Assembly: GCF_012034175.1 (NCBI RefSeq)
Contig: NZ_JAATEJ010000006.1
Location: 62,001 to 126,000 of the forward strand
Source of the DNA: Actinacidiphila epipremni
GTDB taxonomy: Bacteria > Actinomycetota > Actinomycetes > Streptomycetales > Streptomycetaceae
Direction: 5' to 3'
Length of the DNA: 64,000 bases
Each line of letters starts with the position of its first letter. The stretch's first letter is position 1. The position numbers and the translations under genes are program-made. Positions 51,793 through 60,258 of the stretch are shown piece by piece. The notes beneath the pieces are model-generated. The model was not told the DNA's origin, searched no databases, and worked only from the letters and a program-made list of their open reading frames with translations.

Positions 51793-52833
51793 GTGGCCGG
51801 GCACGTTTACATCGGGTCGTTCACTTCGGCGGGCGGGCGCGGGCTCACCACGGCCACCGTCGACCCGCGGACGGGAGCACTCACCGCGCTCGGCGCCACG
51901 GCCGACGTGGCCGACCCGTCCTTCCTCACCGCGTCCCCCGACGGCGGGACGCTCTACACCGTCAGCGAGACCGCGCCGGACGGCGCCGCCGCCGCGTTCT
52001 CGCTCGCCGACCCCGCGGCCCCCAAGCTGCTCGGCGCGCCCGTACGCGTGCACGGCGGCTCGCCGACCCACCTCGCCGTCCACCGGGGCCACCTGCTGAC
52101 CGCCAACTACGCCGCCCCCGGCAGCGTCAGCGTGCTGCGGATCCGGCCCGACGGCAGCCTCGGCGAACTGCGCTCGCTGCTGGAGCACGAGGGCGAGGGC
52201 CCGCACGCCGAACGCCAGGAAGCCCCGCACGCGCACGCGGTGCTCACCGACCCCACCGGGCGCTGGGCGGTCAGCGTGGACCTCGGCACCGACTCGGTGC
52301 GGGTGTGCGAACTCGACCCCGGCAGCGGCGAGCTGGAGATCGAGCGGGAACTGGGCCTGCGCTCCGGCATCGGCCCGCGCCATCTGGCCTTCCACCCCGA
52401 CGGCCGGCACGCCTATGTGATGAACGAACTGGACTCCGTCGTCACCGTCTGCGCGTGGGACCCCGAACGCGGCAGCCTGCGCCCGCTGTCCGAGACCCGG
52501 GTGCTGCCCGAGGGCACGGAAGGCGAGAACTACCCCTCGGAAGTCGTGATCGCCGCCGACGGCCGCTTCGCGTGGGCCGCCAACCGCGGCCACAACAGCA
52601 TCGCGGTGCTCGCCGTCCACGACGGCGGCGAGCGGCTGGAACTGCTCGACACCGTGGGCTGCGGCGGCGACTGGCCCCGGCACCTGACCCTGGACCCCGC
52701 CGGCACCCGGCTCTACGCGGCCAACGAGCGCTCCGGCGACGTCACCTGGTTCGACGTCGACCCGGCCACCGGCATCCCCAAGCAGGCCGGCTCCCTCGAC
52801 GTGCCGGCCGCGTCCTGCGTGCTCTTCGTCTGA
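51793..52833 (+). CDS. Seven-bladed beta-propeller lactonase (6-phosphogluconolactonase-like)
   Basis: 346 residues from a GTG at 51793 (GAAGAGG upstream). Repeated blade motifs are visible throughout: YIGSFTS, FLTASPDGGTLYTV, HAHAVLTDPTGRWAVSVDLG, RHLAFHPDGRHAYVMNEL, WAANRGHNSIAVL and HLTLDPAGTRLYAANE. The family (Pgl/YbhE type) hydrolyses sugar lactones, classically 6-phosphogluconolactone, but many members have unknown substrates. No signal peptide. Divergent from the Lrp-like regulator, followed by a strong terminator. Confidence 0.9.
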   Translation: MAGHVYIGSFTSAGGRGLTTATVDPRTGALTALGATADVADPSFLTASPDGGTLYTVSETAPDGAAAAFSLADPAAPKLLGAPVRVHGGSPTHLAVHRGHLLTANYAAPGSVSVLRIRPDGSLGELRSLLEHEGEGPHAERQEAPHAHAVLTDPTGRWAVSVDLGTDSVRVCELDPGSGELEIERELGLRSGIGPRHLAFHPDGRHAYVMNELDSVVTVCAWDPERGSLRPLSETRVLPEGTEGENYPSEVVIAADGRFAWAANRGHNSIAVLAVHDGGERLELLDTVGCGGDWPRHLTLDPAGTRLYAANERSGDVTWFDVDPATGIPKQAGSLDVPAASCVLFV

Positions 52834-52882
52834 CGCCCCGGCACGGCCTGATACGGACGGCGCACACGCACGGCCTACACGC

Positions 52883-52920
52883 ACGGCGGGCGGCCCCGGA
52901 CCACCGGGACCGCCCGCCGT
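52883..52920. terminator. Bidirectional terminator, 17-bp stem
   Basis: Arms 52883-52899 and 52904-52920 with one mismatch and a 4-base loop, between the convergent lactonase (+) and chelatase-like (-) genes. Confidence 0.85.
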
Positions 52921-52935
52921 CGGCGTCGCGTGCGC

Positions 52936-53826
52936 TCAGTGCATCGGCGCACCGGTCGGCTGCTGCATCGGCAGGCCCAGCGCCGCCGCGTACTGCGTGA
53001 CGACCAGCTTGCCCACGGCCGGGTACGGGCCGAGCGCGTCGGCGCCCGAGCAGCCGGCCTCCGCCGCCGCGGTGTGCAGCAGCTGCGGGGCGATCTCCGG
53101 GCCGATCAGGCACGGCGCGAGCGCCAGCGTCGTGGAGCCCGAGGCGCGCAACTGCTCGGCGGCGCCCGCGATGGCGCCGTCCTCGTCCAACGCGGCGGCC
53201 AGCACCGGCACCGCGAGCCGGGCGGCCAGCAGCAGCCCGGTCACCCCGGCGGCCTGGGCGGCCTCCTCGCCGCCGACCGTGGCCAGGATGATGCCGTCGG
53301 CGGCGGTCGCGACCGTGAACAGCCGTGCGCGGTCGGCGCGGGCCAGCCCCGCCTCGGACAGCCGTACATGCAGCGCCTCGGCGAGCAGCGGGTGCGGGCC
53401 GAGCACCTCGGTCAGCTCCACCTGCGCCTTGCTGTCGGCGACGGCCTGCCGCACCCGGCGCAGCACCGACGCCTCGGGCCCGGCCAGCAGCGGCACCACG
53501 ACCGCGGCGGTGTCCTCGCCGGCCCTGTCCTCCGCGACCTGGTCCAGCACGCTGCGCAGCGACGGGAACTCGCTGTCGTGGTCGCCCTCGGCGTCGACGA
53601 AGCCGATCCGCGGATCGAGTCCGGACAGCTCGGAGCGGGCGATGCTGACGACTTCTTCGGCCAGGCTCAGCGCGGCGCTCGACGGAGTGCCGGGAACGGC
53701 GAGGACCAGCACCGGGGCGCCCTCGGGCGCGGACAGCGCCTCGGGTCGGCGGTGGCGTCCGGTCTGGCGCGGGCGCGGCATGCGAACAGGGAGGCCGGAG
53801 GCGGGACCGCCTGTGGTAGTGCTCAT
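52936..53826 (-). CDS. CbiX/SirB-like chelatase family protein
   Basis: 296 residues from the ATG at 53826 (leaderless geometry, TAGCAT eight bases upstream). Two related halves, each with a Rossmann-like chelatase fold: the first with VLVLAVPGTPSSAAL and VVVPLLAGPEASVL, the second with ILATVGGEEAAQAAGV and LALAPCLIGPEIAPQLL. In sirohydrochlorin chelatases the first strand ends in a metal-binding HG; here it reads VPGTPS, so the usual histidine is missing. It could still act in siroheme or cobalamin metal insertion, but activity is uncertain. No siroheme genes are adjacent. Confidence 0.75.
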   Translation of the reverse strand: MSTTTGGPASGLPVRMPRPRQTGRHRRPEALSAPEGAPVLVLAVPGTPSSAALSLAEEVVSIARSELSGLDPRIGFVDAEGDHDSEFPSLRSVLDQVAEDRAGEDTAAVVVPLLAGPEASVLRRVRQAVADSKAQVELTEVLGPHPLLAEALHVRLSEAGLARADRARLFTVATAADGIILATVGGEEAAQAAGVTGLLLAARLAVPVLAAALDEDGAIAGAAEQLRASGSTTLALAPCLIGPEIAPQLLHTAAAEAGCSGADALGPYPAVGKLVVTQYAAALGLPMQQPTGAPMH

Positions 53827-53834
53827 GGCGACGC

Positions 53835-53869
53835 ATGCTAACGCCTTGCGGCGCACGGTTGTTCAACCG
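53835..53869 (-). promoter_or_regulatory. Promoter and palindrome of the chelatase-like gene
   Basis: TAGCAT at 53835-53840 (minus strand) is followed by eight bases and the ATG. CGGTTG-TT-CAACCG (53856-53869), perfect 6-bp arms, sits at the -35 position and may be an operator. Confidence 0.45.
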
Positions 53870-54009
53870 GGTGCGAGACGGCCGGGCCTGTCCTGAACTG
53901 TCCGGTTCCCCGGGCGCGACGGCCGTCACCGACCGTCGGACGGCGGTCATCGTACGCGTCCGGGCGGCGGCTCCCCGGCCCCGAGGAGACCGCGGCGGCG
54001 GCCCGGCGG

Positions 54010-54978
54010 CTACCGTCCGCCGACGGTGAGCATCGCCCCGTCGCAGGGCAGCGTCAGCCGGCCCTCCGCGAGCGCCGCGGCGATCCGCAGGGCGCCGTCC
54101 AGCGGGTCGCCCGCCGCGGGCACCAGCGTCGCGTCCGGCAGCAGCCACTCCGCCTGGTCGCGCAGCGGCCCCAGCAGCGGCTCGCCCATCTTGAACAGCC
54201 CGCCGGCCAGGCCCACGTCGGTACGCCCGGCGCCCGGCGGGCGGGCCGCGGCGGCCGACTCCAGGATGTGCTGGGCGGCCTGCCGCAGGATCCCGGACGC
54301 CACCGGGTCCTGCGCGGCGCACCGCGCCACGTCCGGCGCGAACGACGCCAGCACCGCGGGCCGGTCGGCGCGCGGGTAGAGCCGCCCCGGCAGCCCGCCG
54401 GGCGGCCCGAAGCGGTCCCGCGCGCAGGCCAGCAGCGCGGGCGAGCCGCCGGCCCGGCCGTCGTACGCGCGCATCGCCGCGTCGAGGCCGGCGCGGCCGA
54501 TCCACGCGCCGCCGCCGGCGTCGCCCAGCAGATGGCCCCAGCCGTCGGCGCGCCGCCAGCCGTCGCCCGCGGTGCCGAGCGCGATCAGGCCGGTGCCGGC
54601 CGCGACGACCACGCCGGGGCGCAGGCCCAGCGCCCCGGCGTACGCGGTGACGGCGTCACCGGCCAGCGCCAGCGACCGCACCCCCAGGGCCTCGCCGAGC
54701 GCGCCGGGCAGCACCGCCCGCAGGTCGTCGCCGAGCGTCGCCATTCCGGCGGCGCCGACGCAGGCCGCGGGCAGCGCGTCGGCGCCGGCCTCGCGCATCA
54801 GGCCGGTCGCGAGCGGCAGCACCCGCTCCAGCAGGCTCGCCGCGTCGATGCCGCGCTCGCCGGTCACCGCGGGCCGCTCGTCGGTGCGCGGCGCCGGGCC
54901 GCCGGAGCCGCCGGCCGGGGCGAGGGCCACCCGCACACCGGAGCCGCCGGAGTCGACGCCGAGGACCCACTGCGTCAT
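54010..54978 (-). CDS. BadF/BadG/BcrA/BcrD-type ATPase, N-acetylglucosamine kinase-like
   Basis: 322 residues of the ASKHA (actin-like) fold. Phosphate 1 motif LGVDSGGSGVRVALA at the start, connector and phosphate 2 VVVAAGTGLIALG, the sugar-kinase stretch GWGHLLGDAGGGAWIGRAGL, and an adenosine motif VGLAGGLFKMGEPLL. The GDAGGG/WIG block is typical of eukaryote-like GlcNAc kinases, so phosphorylation of GlcNAc or another amino sugar is likely but unproven. Seven bases after the scramblase-like gene on the same strand. Confidence 0.85.
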   Translation of the reverse strand: MTQWVLGVDSGGSGVRVALAPAGGSGGPAPRTDERPAVTGERGIDAASLLERVLPLATGLMREAGADALPAACVGAAGMATLGDDLRAVLPGALGEALGVRSLALAGDAVTAYAGALGLRPGVVVAAGTGLIALGTAGDGWRRADGWGHLLGDAGGGAWIGRAGLDAAMRAYDGRAGGSPALLACARDRFGPPGGLPGRLYPRADRPAVLASFAPDVARCAAQDPVASGILRQAAQHILESAAAARPPGAGRTDVGLAGGLFKMGEPLLGPLRDQAEWLLPDATLVPAAGDPLDGALRIAAALAEGRLTLPCDGAMLTVGGR

Positions 54979-54985
54979 CGCGGGC

Positions 54986-55828
54986 TCAGCCCAGTCCGCG
55001 GGAGTCCTGCTTGAGGGCGGTGTCCACGGTCAGGGCGGAGGCGACGACCATGCTCAGCAGCGGGTCCTGGAGCTGCCGGTGGATCTGCAGCACATAGTTG
55101 TCCGCCGTCGTGAACAGCGTCTTGGCCAGGCCCTCCCAGGTCTTGGTGATCCGGGCGATCTCGGTCTCGGTGTGGTCGACGATCGCGAAGTTCCAGGCCC
55201 GCCAGTTCTCCGCCTTGATCGCGCCGATCTGCTGGCCGTTGTACATGAAGCCGAAGCGGATCTTGCCGAAGGCGTTCTGCTGGACGATCTCGCCGAGCGG
55301 CTCGCCGTTGGCGCGCTGCACCAGCACCTTGGACTTGATGAACTTCGCCGGCCGGGTCAGCACCAGGTGCGGCGTGCCCTGCGCGTCCCTGACCTCCAGC
55401 TTGTGGGTCAGGAACTGGTCGACGCTGGAGACGAAGCGCAGCACCTTCTTCGCGGTGCTCTGCCCGACCTCGACGACCGACCCCAGCGTGTTGCCGTGCT
55501 GGTCGAACACGCTGTACTCGTTGACCAGCTCGATGAGCTTGGCCTTCTGGTTCACCACCAGCACCGGCTCGGTGAACAGCGTGCCGCCGCCGTAGGCCGT
55601 GGGCGACACCCCGGCCTGCTGCTGCACCTGGTGCTGGACCTTCGAGGGGTCCGCCGGCCGGCTGACGTTCAGCTCCCAGGCACTGCCCCCGCCGGGCTGC
55701 TGCTGCTGGGGCACCTGCCCGGGGTTGGTGTGCTCCGTCCACCGGGTGCCGTCCCAGTAGCGGAGCAGGTTCGGAGTGCCTTGCGGGTCCGCGTACCAGC
55801 CCGCCGGGGTATTCGAATGCGTTGTCAC
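54986..55828 (-). CDS. Phospholipid scramblase-related protein with DUF2510 front
   Basis: 280 residues from a GTG at 55828 (TACTCT six bases upstream, leaderless geometry). Residues 6-35 are a DUF2510-type WW-like module (AGWYADPQGTPNLLRYWDGTRWTEH, read in parts), followed by a Gln/Pro linker and an LURP/scramblase-like beta-barrel domain (LVVNQKAKLIELVNEYSVFD, GFMYNGQQIGAIKAENWRAW). Despite the name, bacterial members have no proven scramblase activity. The C-terminal helix region (LLSMVVASALTVDTALK) is mildly hydrophobic. Followed at 7 bases by the kinase-like gene. Confidence 0.85.
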   Translation of the reverse strand: MTTHSNTPAGWYADPQGTPNLLRYWDGTRWTEHTNPGQVPQQQQPGGGSAWELNVSRPADPSKVQHQVQQQAGVSPTAYGGGTLFTEPVLVVNQKAKLIELVNEYSVFDQHGNTLGSVVEVGQSTAKKVLRFVSSVDQFLTHKLEVRDAQGTPHLVLTRPAKFIKSKVLVQRANGEPLGEIVQQNAFGKIRFGFMYNGQQIGAIKAENWRAWNFAIVDHTETEIARITKTWEGLAKTLFTTADNYVLQIHRQLQDPLLSMVVASALTVDTALKQDSRGLG

Positions 55829-55834
55829 CCGGGC

Positions 55835-55840
55835 AGAGTA
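55835..55840 (-). promoter_or_regulatory. -10 hexamer for a leaderless transcript (scramblase-like gene)
   Basis: TACTCT on the minus strand, six bases before the GTG at 55828. Confidence 0.45.
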
Positions 55841-55854
55841 CCGTGGCCGGGCGG

Positions 55855-56532
55855 CTACGGAAGCTGCCAGTTCACCGGCTGGGCCCCCTGCCGTACGAGC
55901 AGGTCGTTCGCCCGGCTGAACGGGCGCGAGCCGAAGAAGCCGCGGTCGGCCGACATCGGCGACGGGTGCGCCGACTCGATCGCCGGCAACTGCCCGAGCA
56001 GCGGGCGCAGATTGCGCGCGTCCCGCCCCCACAGCACCGACACCAGCGGCCGTCCGCGCGCCGCCAGCGCCCGGATCGCCTGCTCGGTGACCTCTTCCCA
56101 GCCCTTGCCGCGGTGCGCGGCCGGCCGCCGCGGCGCGGTGGTCAGCGCCCTGTTGAGCAGCAGCACGCCCTGCCGCGTCCACGGCGTCAGGTCGCCGTTC
56201 GACGGCCGCGGCACCCCGAGGTCCGCGCACATCTCGCGGTAGATGTTCTCCAGGCTGCCGGGCAGCGGCCGTACGTCGGGGGCGACCGAGAAGCTCAGGC
56301 CCACCGCGTGACCGGGCGTCGGATACGGGTCCTGCCCGACGATCAGCACCTTCACCTCGTCCAGCGGCTGCTGGAACGCCCGCAGGACGTTCGCGCCGGC
56401 CGGCAGGTAGGTGCGGCCCGCGGCGATCTCCGCGCGGAGGAAGTCCCCCATCGCCGCGATCCGGTCCGCCACGGGTTCGAGCGCCTTCGCCCACCCCGCC
56501 TCGACAATCTCGTTCAACGGTCGTGCTGTCAC
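55855..56532 (-). CDS. ung: Uracil-DNA glycosylase, family 1
   Basis: 225 residues from a GTG at 56532 (TAGAGT eight bases upstream). Family 1 motifs: water-activating Asp68 in [12 protein letters not shown], the uracil pocket [16 protein letters not shown] with the discriminating Asn, and the DNA-intercalation motif [18 protein letters not shown] with the catalytic histidine. The usual GQDPYH reads GQDPYP, a common actinobacterial variant. It removes uracil from DNA arising by cytosine deamination. Upstream of the scramblase-like gene by 26 bases, each with its own apparent promoter. Confidence 0.95.
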   Translation of the reverse strand: MTARPLNEIVEAGWAKALEPVADRIAAMGDFLRAEIAAGRTYLPAGANVLRAFQQPLDEVKVLIVGQDPYPTPGHAVGLSFSVAPDVRPLPGSLENIYREMCADLGVPRPSNGDLTPWTRQGVLLLNRALTTAPRRPAAHRGKGWEEVTEQAIRALAARGRPLVSVLWGRDARNLRPLLGQLPAIESAHPSPMSADRGFFGSRPFSRANDLLVRQGAQPVNWQLP

Positions 56533-56540
56533 GGTCCGTC

Positions 56541-56546
56541 ACTCTA
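56541..56546 (-). promoter_or_regulatory. -10 hexamer for a leaderless transcript (ung)
   Basis: TAGAGT on the minus strand, eight bases before the GTG at 56532. Confidence 0.45.
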
Positions 56547-56598
56547 CTGGCTCAACACCCGTGCCACGCACCGCGATCGGCCCCCGGAGCCGGCCGGC

Positions 56599-57267
56599 TC
56601 ACGGGCGCAGCGCGGGGTCCGGGCGGGCAGACGGGGGCAGCCGCACACCGGTGGCCGGGTCGCAGTCCTCGGCGCCCGCCGGGGGCAGGCCGGCGGCCCA
56701 GTCCAGCCCGTAGCGCTGGAAGAGCTCGGCGCGCAGCCGGTAGACCGGCATCGGCGCGCCCGGCAGCAGCATGGCCACCGTCGCGCCCATCAGCAGCGCC
56801 CGCAGCAGCTTGTACTCCTCCTCGGGGTCGTCGGCCCCCCAGGCGGCGACGGTGTCGCGCAGCAGCTCCGCGAGGCGCTGCTGCTCCGGGCACTGGATGA
56901 AGCCCTCCTCCTGGAGGATCGACGCCATGTGGGTGCGCATCAAGGTGGTGTGCCGGACGCTGATGCCGAGCATCCCGTCGATGGCCCGCGCCAGCAGCTC
57001 CTGCCCGTCGGCGGTGCGCGGCTCGCTCTCCAGCGCCGCGGCCAGCTCGTCGGCCATCAGCCGGTGCACCGCGGACTGCAGCAGCGCCCGCTTGCCGGAG
57101 AAGTAGTACGAGACCAGGCCGCGGGCCGACCCGGCGCGCTGCGTGATGTCGGCGAGCGTGGTCGCCTCGTACCCGCGCTCCTCCACCAGCTCGACGGTGG
57201 CCTGCAGCAGCCGTTCCCGGGAACGCCTGCGCATCGCTTCATTGACCGAAGCGCTCCGAGGGGACAT
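56599..57267 (-). CDS. TetR family transcriptional regulator
   Basis: 222 residues; AGGAG precedes the ATG at 57267. N-terminal TetR helix-turn-helix (RLLQATVELVEERGYEATTLADITQRAGSARGLVSYYFSGKRAL, read in parts). The C-terminal helical ligand domain is of unknown specificity and ends in a Pro/Arg-rich tail. It has its own promoter (TATATT -10) with a palindrome just downstream, fitting autorepression. No obvious target gene is adjacent; ung lies 66 bases downstream on the same strand. Confidence 0.92.
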   Translation of the reverse strand: MSPRSASVNEAMRRRSRERLLQATVELVEERGYEATTLADITQRAGSARGLVSYYFSGKRALLQSAVHRLMADELAAALESEPRTADGQELLARAIDGMLGISVRHTTLMRTHMASILQEEGFIQCPEQQRLAELLRDTVAAWGADDPEEEYKLLRALLMGATVAMLLPGAPMPVYRLRAELFQRYGLDWAAGLPPAGAEDCDPATGVRLPPSARPDPALRP

Positions 57268-57285
57268 GCTTACTCCTGCGTTGAC

Positions 57286-57303
57286 TGGCTGCGAGCCAAT
57301 ATA
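57286..57303 (-). promoter_or_regulatory. Promoter -10 and palindrome of tetR gene
   Basis: TATATT on the minus strand at 57298-57303, partly overlapped by TGGCT-GCG-AGCCA (57286-57298), a perfect dyad that would sit over the transcription start. Confidence 0.6.
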
Positions 57304-57457
57304 CTCAGCGCATCCCGGCGGGCCATGGCCCGTACGGGTTTACGGGGGACGGGCGCCGTTCCCGGCGACGCGGGGGATCGCCGGGAACGGCGCCCGCCGT
57401 GCACGCCCCGGCCTGCGGGCCGCCGCGCGCGGCACACGGCCCCGGCCGGGGCCGGCC

Positions 57458-58156
57458 TCAGCCCACGAGGTCGAGCACCCCGCGCAGGGCGCCGGGTCTG
57501 CGCTCGGCCGGCAGGTGGTCCACCAGCAGCACCGGGCACCCCAGGGCCGCCGCGCCGCCGTCCGCCTCCCGGTTGTCGCCGACCATCGCGACCTCCTGCG
57601 GCGCCAGCCCGAGCTGCGCGCAGGCGGCCCGGAAGATCGCCGGGTCCGGCTTCTGCGCGCCCACCTCGTAGCTCAGCACGAAGGCGTCGACGAGGACGTC
57701 CAGGCCGTGCGCGGCGAACACCGGCCTGAGGTCCCAGCCGATGTTGCTGACCACCGCGACCGGCGCGCCGCGCTCCCGCAGCGCCCCCAGCACCTCGGCG
57801 GCGTCCGGGTACGGGCGCCACGCCTCGGGCGCCATGTGCCGGTCGTACAGCAGGTCGTGGACGTCCCAGGGCAGCCCCGCCGCCCGCGAGCGCCCCGTGT
57901 ACGCGCGCCGGTGCCGCTCCGCGGTCAGGTCGCGCAGCGCCCACTCGGCCCCGGCCGCCTCGCCGGCCGGCTCCCGCGCGGGCGGCGTACCGCCCGGCTG
58001 CGCGCCCGTCGCCTCCAGCCGCGCCGACCAGTACGCCACCTCGTCCGCGGACGCCGCGACGCCCGCGGCCTCCAGCCCGCCGCGGAGCCAGTCCGCTGCG
58101 GGCTCGATACGGAAGAGGGTGCCGGAGAAGTCGAACATGCAGCCTTTGACCGTCAT
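57458..58156 (-). CDS. HAD-superfamily hydrolase
   Basis: 232 residues from the ATG at 58156 (an in-frame start at 58201 is less likely because the conserved fold begins at MTVKGCMFDFSGTLF). HAD motif I DFSGT has Ser where DxDGT is usual, keeping the first nucleophile Asp but replacing the second with Ser, so a phosphotransfer role is less certain. Motif II VAVVSNIGWD, motif III Lys in EVGAQKPDPAIF and motif IV MVGDNREADGGAA are present. Members dephosphorylate small metabolites or dehalogenate. No partner gene is evident. Confidence 0.85.
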   Translation of the reverse strand: MTVKGCMFDFSGTLFRIEPAADWLRGGLEAAGVAASADEVAYWSARLEATGAQPGGTPPAREPAGEAAGAEWALRDLTAERHRRAYTGRSRAAGLPWDVHDLLYDRHMAPEAWRPYPDAAEVLGALRERGAPVAVVSNIGWDLRPVFAAHGLDVLVDAFVLSYEVGAQKPDPAIFRAACAQLGLAPQEVAMVGDNREADGGAAALGCPVLLVDHLPAERRPGALRGVLDLVG

Positions 58157-58244
58157 CGCCTCGATCACCTTGCTCGCGTCGTACGGCGGCCACGCGTCCA
58201 CGGGCCGCCGGGCCGGGGGGTGGGATGGCGCGGGGCGGCCGGCG

Positions 58245-59186
58245 TCACCAGGTCAGGGCGCCCAGGCCCGGCCCGAAGGCGATCAGCAGCGGCACCGCGG
58301 GGACCAGCAGCGCGCACGCGCTCATCCGCACCCGGCGGGCCAGCGGCAGCCGCGGCGCCGGGTCGAGCAGCCGGTGGACCCGCCCGGGGAGCTCGGCGAG
58401 CTGCGCCGGGGCGGCGCCGAACACCCCGCGCTCCTCGTTCAGTTCCACCAGCGCCAGCGCCGTCGTCAGCCGGCCGACCCGGCGGGAGGCGGTGTCGTCC
58501 GCGGCGAGCTCCACCAGGTGGTGCACCTGGTCGCGGAAGGCCGCGAAGACCGGCACCTGCGGGAAGCCGCCGGCCAGCGCGCCCGAGCAGTGCAGCAGGA
58601 CGTCGTGCCGGGCCCGCATGTGGCCCTGCTCGTGCGCCAGCACCGCGTCCAGCTGCCGGCCCTTGAGCCGGCGCAGCGCGGCGGTGGTGATCACCAGCTG
58701 CGGCTCGGCGCCGGACAGCCACCAGGCGTCGGTGCGCGGGTCCTCCAGCACGACCAGCCGCTCGCCGGGCGGCAGGTCCTCGCCCGGCAGCTGGGGCGCG
58801 CGCACCCGCAGCTCGGCCCGCCGCCTGCGCCGCCTGCCGCGCGCGGCCCGCACCTCGCGGGTCAGCATCGCCACCGTCCACAGGCCGCCGAGCGCCAGCA
58901 TCACCGCGAGCGCCGCGGCGCCGCGGCCGTACTCCGACAGCCCGTAGGCGTCCACGACGCCGTGCGGCGCGAAGGCGAACACATGGCCGCGCACCGCCGA
59001 CCACGCCGCCGACGCGGTCAGCGCCAGCGCGGACAGACAGCACAGCAGCACGGCGGCGACCACGCACTGCCAGACCCACAGGGCCAGCACCGGTTCGCGT
59101 TCCGGCCAGTCGGCACGGGACAGCAGTCGCGGCGCCATCGCCGCCGTCAGTGCGCCGAGGAACAGCAGCACGAACGGGACCGTCAT
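58245..59186 (-). CDS. M56 (BlaR1-type) membrane zinc peptidase
   Basis: 313 residues from the ATG at 59186 (TAGAGT seven bases upstream, leaderless geometry). Membrane segments at about 2-20, 35-62 and 90-108, then the zinc site HEQGH (185-189, in VLAHEQGHMRARHD) and a final hydrophobic segment near the C-terminus. The third ligand is probably in VELAADDTASR. BlaR1/MecR1 relatives cleave a BlaI-type repressor, but no BlaI gene is adjacent and there is no penicillin-binding sensor domain. It is next to a DUF5134 membrane protein gene, a pairing I recall in other streptomycetes. Confidence 0.9.
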   Translation of the reverse strand: MTVPFVLLFLGALTAAMAPRLLSRADWPEREPVLALWVWQCVVAAVLLCCLSALALTASAAWSAVRGHVFAFAPHGVVDAYGLSEYGRGAAALAVMLALGGLWTVAMLTREVRAARGRRRRRRAELRVRAPQLPGEDLPPGERLVVLEDPRTDAWWLSGAEPQLVITTAALRRLKGRQLDAVLAHEQGHMRARHDVLLHCSGALAGGFPQVPVFAAFRDQVHHLVELAADDTASRRVGRLTTALALVELNEERGVFGAAPAQLAELPGRVHRLLDPAPRLPLARRVRMSACALLVPAVPLLIAFGPGLGALTW

Positions 59187-59193
59187 GACGATC

Positions 59194-59199
59194 ACTCTA
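59194..59199 (-). promoter_or_regulatory. -10 hexamer for a leaderless transcript (M56 peptidase)
   Basis: TAGAGT on the minus strand, seven bases before the ATG at 59186. Confidence 0.5.
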
Positions 59200-59296
59200 G
59201 GAGCGCGCGGGGGACGGCGGGGCGGGCCGCACGGGATGTGACGCATCACTCACACGAGCGCACCGGCACCAGGCACCCCAAGGGCCCCACCGTGCA

Positions 59297-59350
59297 CCGC
59301 ACGCCACCGCCGGGCCACGCGCGGCGGGCCGCACGCCACCGCCGAGCCAC
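59297..59350. repeat. 22-bp direct repeat
   Basis: Copies at 59297-59318 and 59329-59350 differ at one base, 32 bases apart, in the gap between the M56 and DUF5134 genes. The copies share CCGCACGCCACCGCCG. Confidence 0.6.
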
Positions 59351-59379
59351 GGGCCGCGCGGGATCACCGGGCCACGGCG

Positions 59380-59931
59380 TCACAGGGTCAGCAGCATCGC
59401 GAACATCGCCAGCGCCATCGCCACCCGGCACGCCGCCGCGACCTCGGGCGCGTGCCGCAGCCGTATCGCACCGCCGGTGGCGGGCAGCGGCGCCGGGGCA
59501 CCGGCCACCGCGACCAGCCGGGCGCCCGAGCGCAGGACGTACGCCGCGAAATACGCCAGCAGCAGCCCGGTCAGCAGCGGGGCGCCGCCGCCCGCGCCGG
59601 TGTGACCGGCGTGCCCCTCGTGGACGGGGCCGGCCGCGGCCATCGCCGCCGCCATGTAGACCATCGCACCGGCGCACACCGAGTGGTGCATCCGGTGGGC
59701 CGGCCGGTGCGGCGACGGGCGCACCGCCTCCAGCGCGGCTGCGGCGAACACCGCGGCGAGCACGGCCGAGCCCCAGCGCGGCGGGTCGAAGACCGACATC
59801 GGCACGGCCATCAGCGCCATCCCGGCGCCCAGCAGCGCCTCGGCCCGCGCGCCCCCGCGCAGGACGCACATCAGCGCGGCGGCGACGCTCAGCGCCACCA
59901 GCAGCCAGGCCACCACCGGCGGTCCGTGCAC
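59380..59931 (-). CDS. DUF5134 membrane protein
   Basis: 183 residues from a GTG at 59931 with GAGGGGGA upstream. About five hydrophobic segments (VAWLLVALSVAAALMCVL, LLGAGMALMAVPMSVF, AVLAAVFAAAALEAV, MVYMAAAMAAAG, LLTGLLLAYFAAYVL and a last one near the end). A His-rich loop (HRPAHRMHHSVCAG, then HEGHAGH) could bind metal; this is typical of DUF5134. Function unknown. Same strand as and upstream of the M56 peptidase gene. Confidence 0.82.
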   Translation of the reverse strand: MHGPPVVAWLLVALSVAAALMCVLRGGARAEALLGAGMALMAVPMSVFDPPRWGSAVLAAVFAAAALEAVRPSPHRPAHRMHHSVCAGAMVYMAAAMAAAGPVHEGHAGHTGAGGGAPLLTGLLLAYFAAYVLRSGARLVAVAGAPAPLPATGGAIRLRHAPEVAAACRVAMALAMFAMLLTL

Positions 59932-60245
59932 GGCGTCCCCCCTCCCTCGCGCTCCCTCGTGCCCCTCACCTCGCGAGCCCCCTCGCGCTCACGCCCCGTC
60001 CCCGCGGCCCGAGCGCCCGCGGGAACGGCGGCTCGTCCGGAGCCTGCCCGGTCCCGGCAGCGCACACCCAAGCGCACGGAGGTGCCCGGGGGAGCGCGCC
60101 CGGCCCGTACGCGCCCGCCCGTCCGGGTGGCTGCCTGCCCGGCGCCCGCCCGCATGCCTCCCGGCTGCCTCCCGCCCCTCTCCTGCCGCCGCACCGGCAG
60201 CCGGGCCGCCCGCCGGATCCCCGCCGCGCAGGGCTCACCCTCGGT
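59932..60245. other. Intergenic region, no gene seen
   Basis: About 310 bases, extremely C-rich on the + strand, with short imperfect repeats of CCTCGCG/CTCCCTCG near 59941-59985. Open frames here have no ribosome sites and no recognisable protein features. It separates divergent DUF5134 (-) and GNAT (+) genes. Confidence 0.6.
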
Positions 60246-60251
60246 TAGCCT
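60246..60251 (+). promoter_or_regulatory. -10 hexamer for a leaderless transcript (GNAT gene)
   Basis: TAGCCT, seven bases before the ATG at 60259; no Shine-Dalgarno sequence. Confidence 0.5.
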
Positions 60252-60258
60252 GTGGCGC

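Noticed and set aside
57458..58201. The longer start of the HAD protein at 58201
   Set aside because: It adds 15 residues before the first strand of the fold, without better initiation signals than the ATG at 58156.
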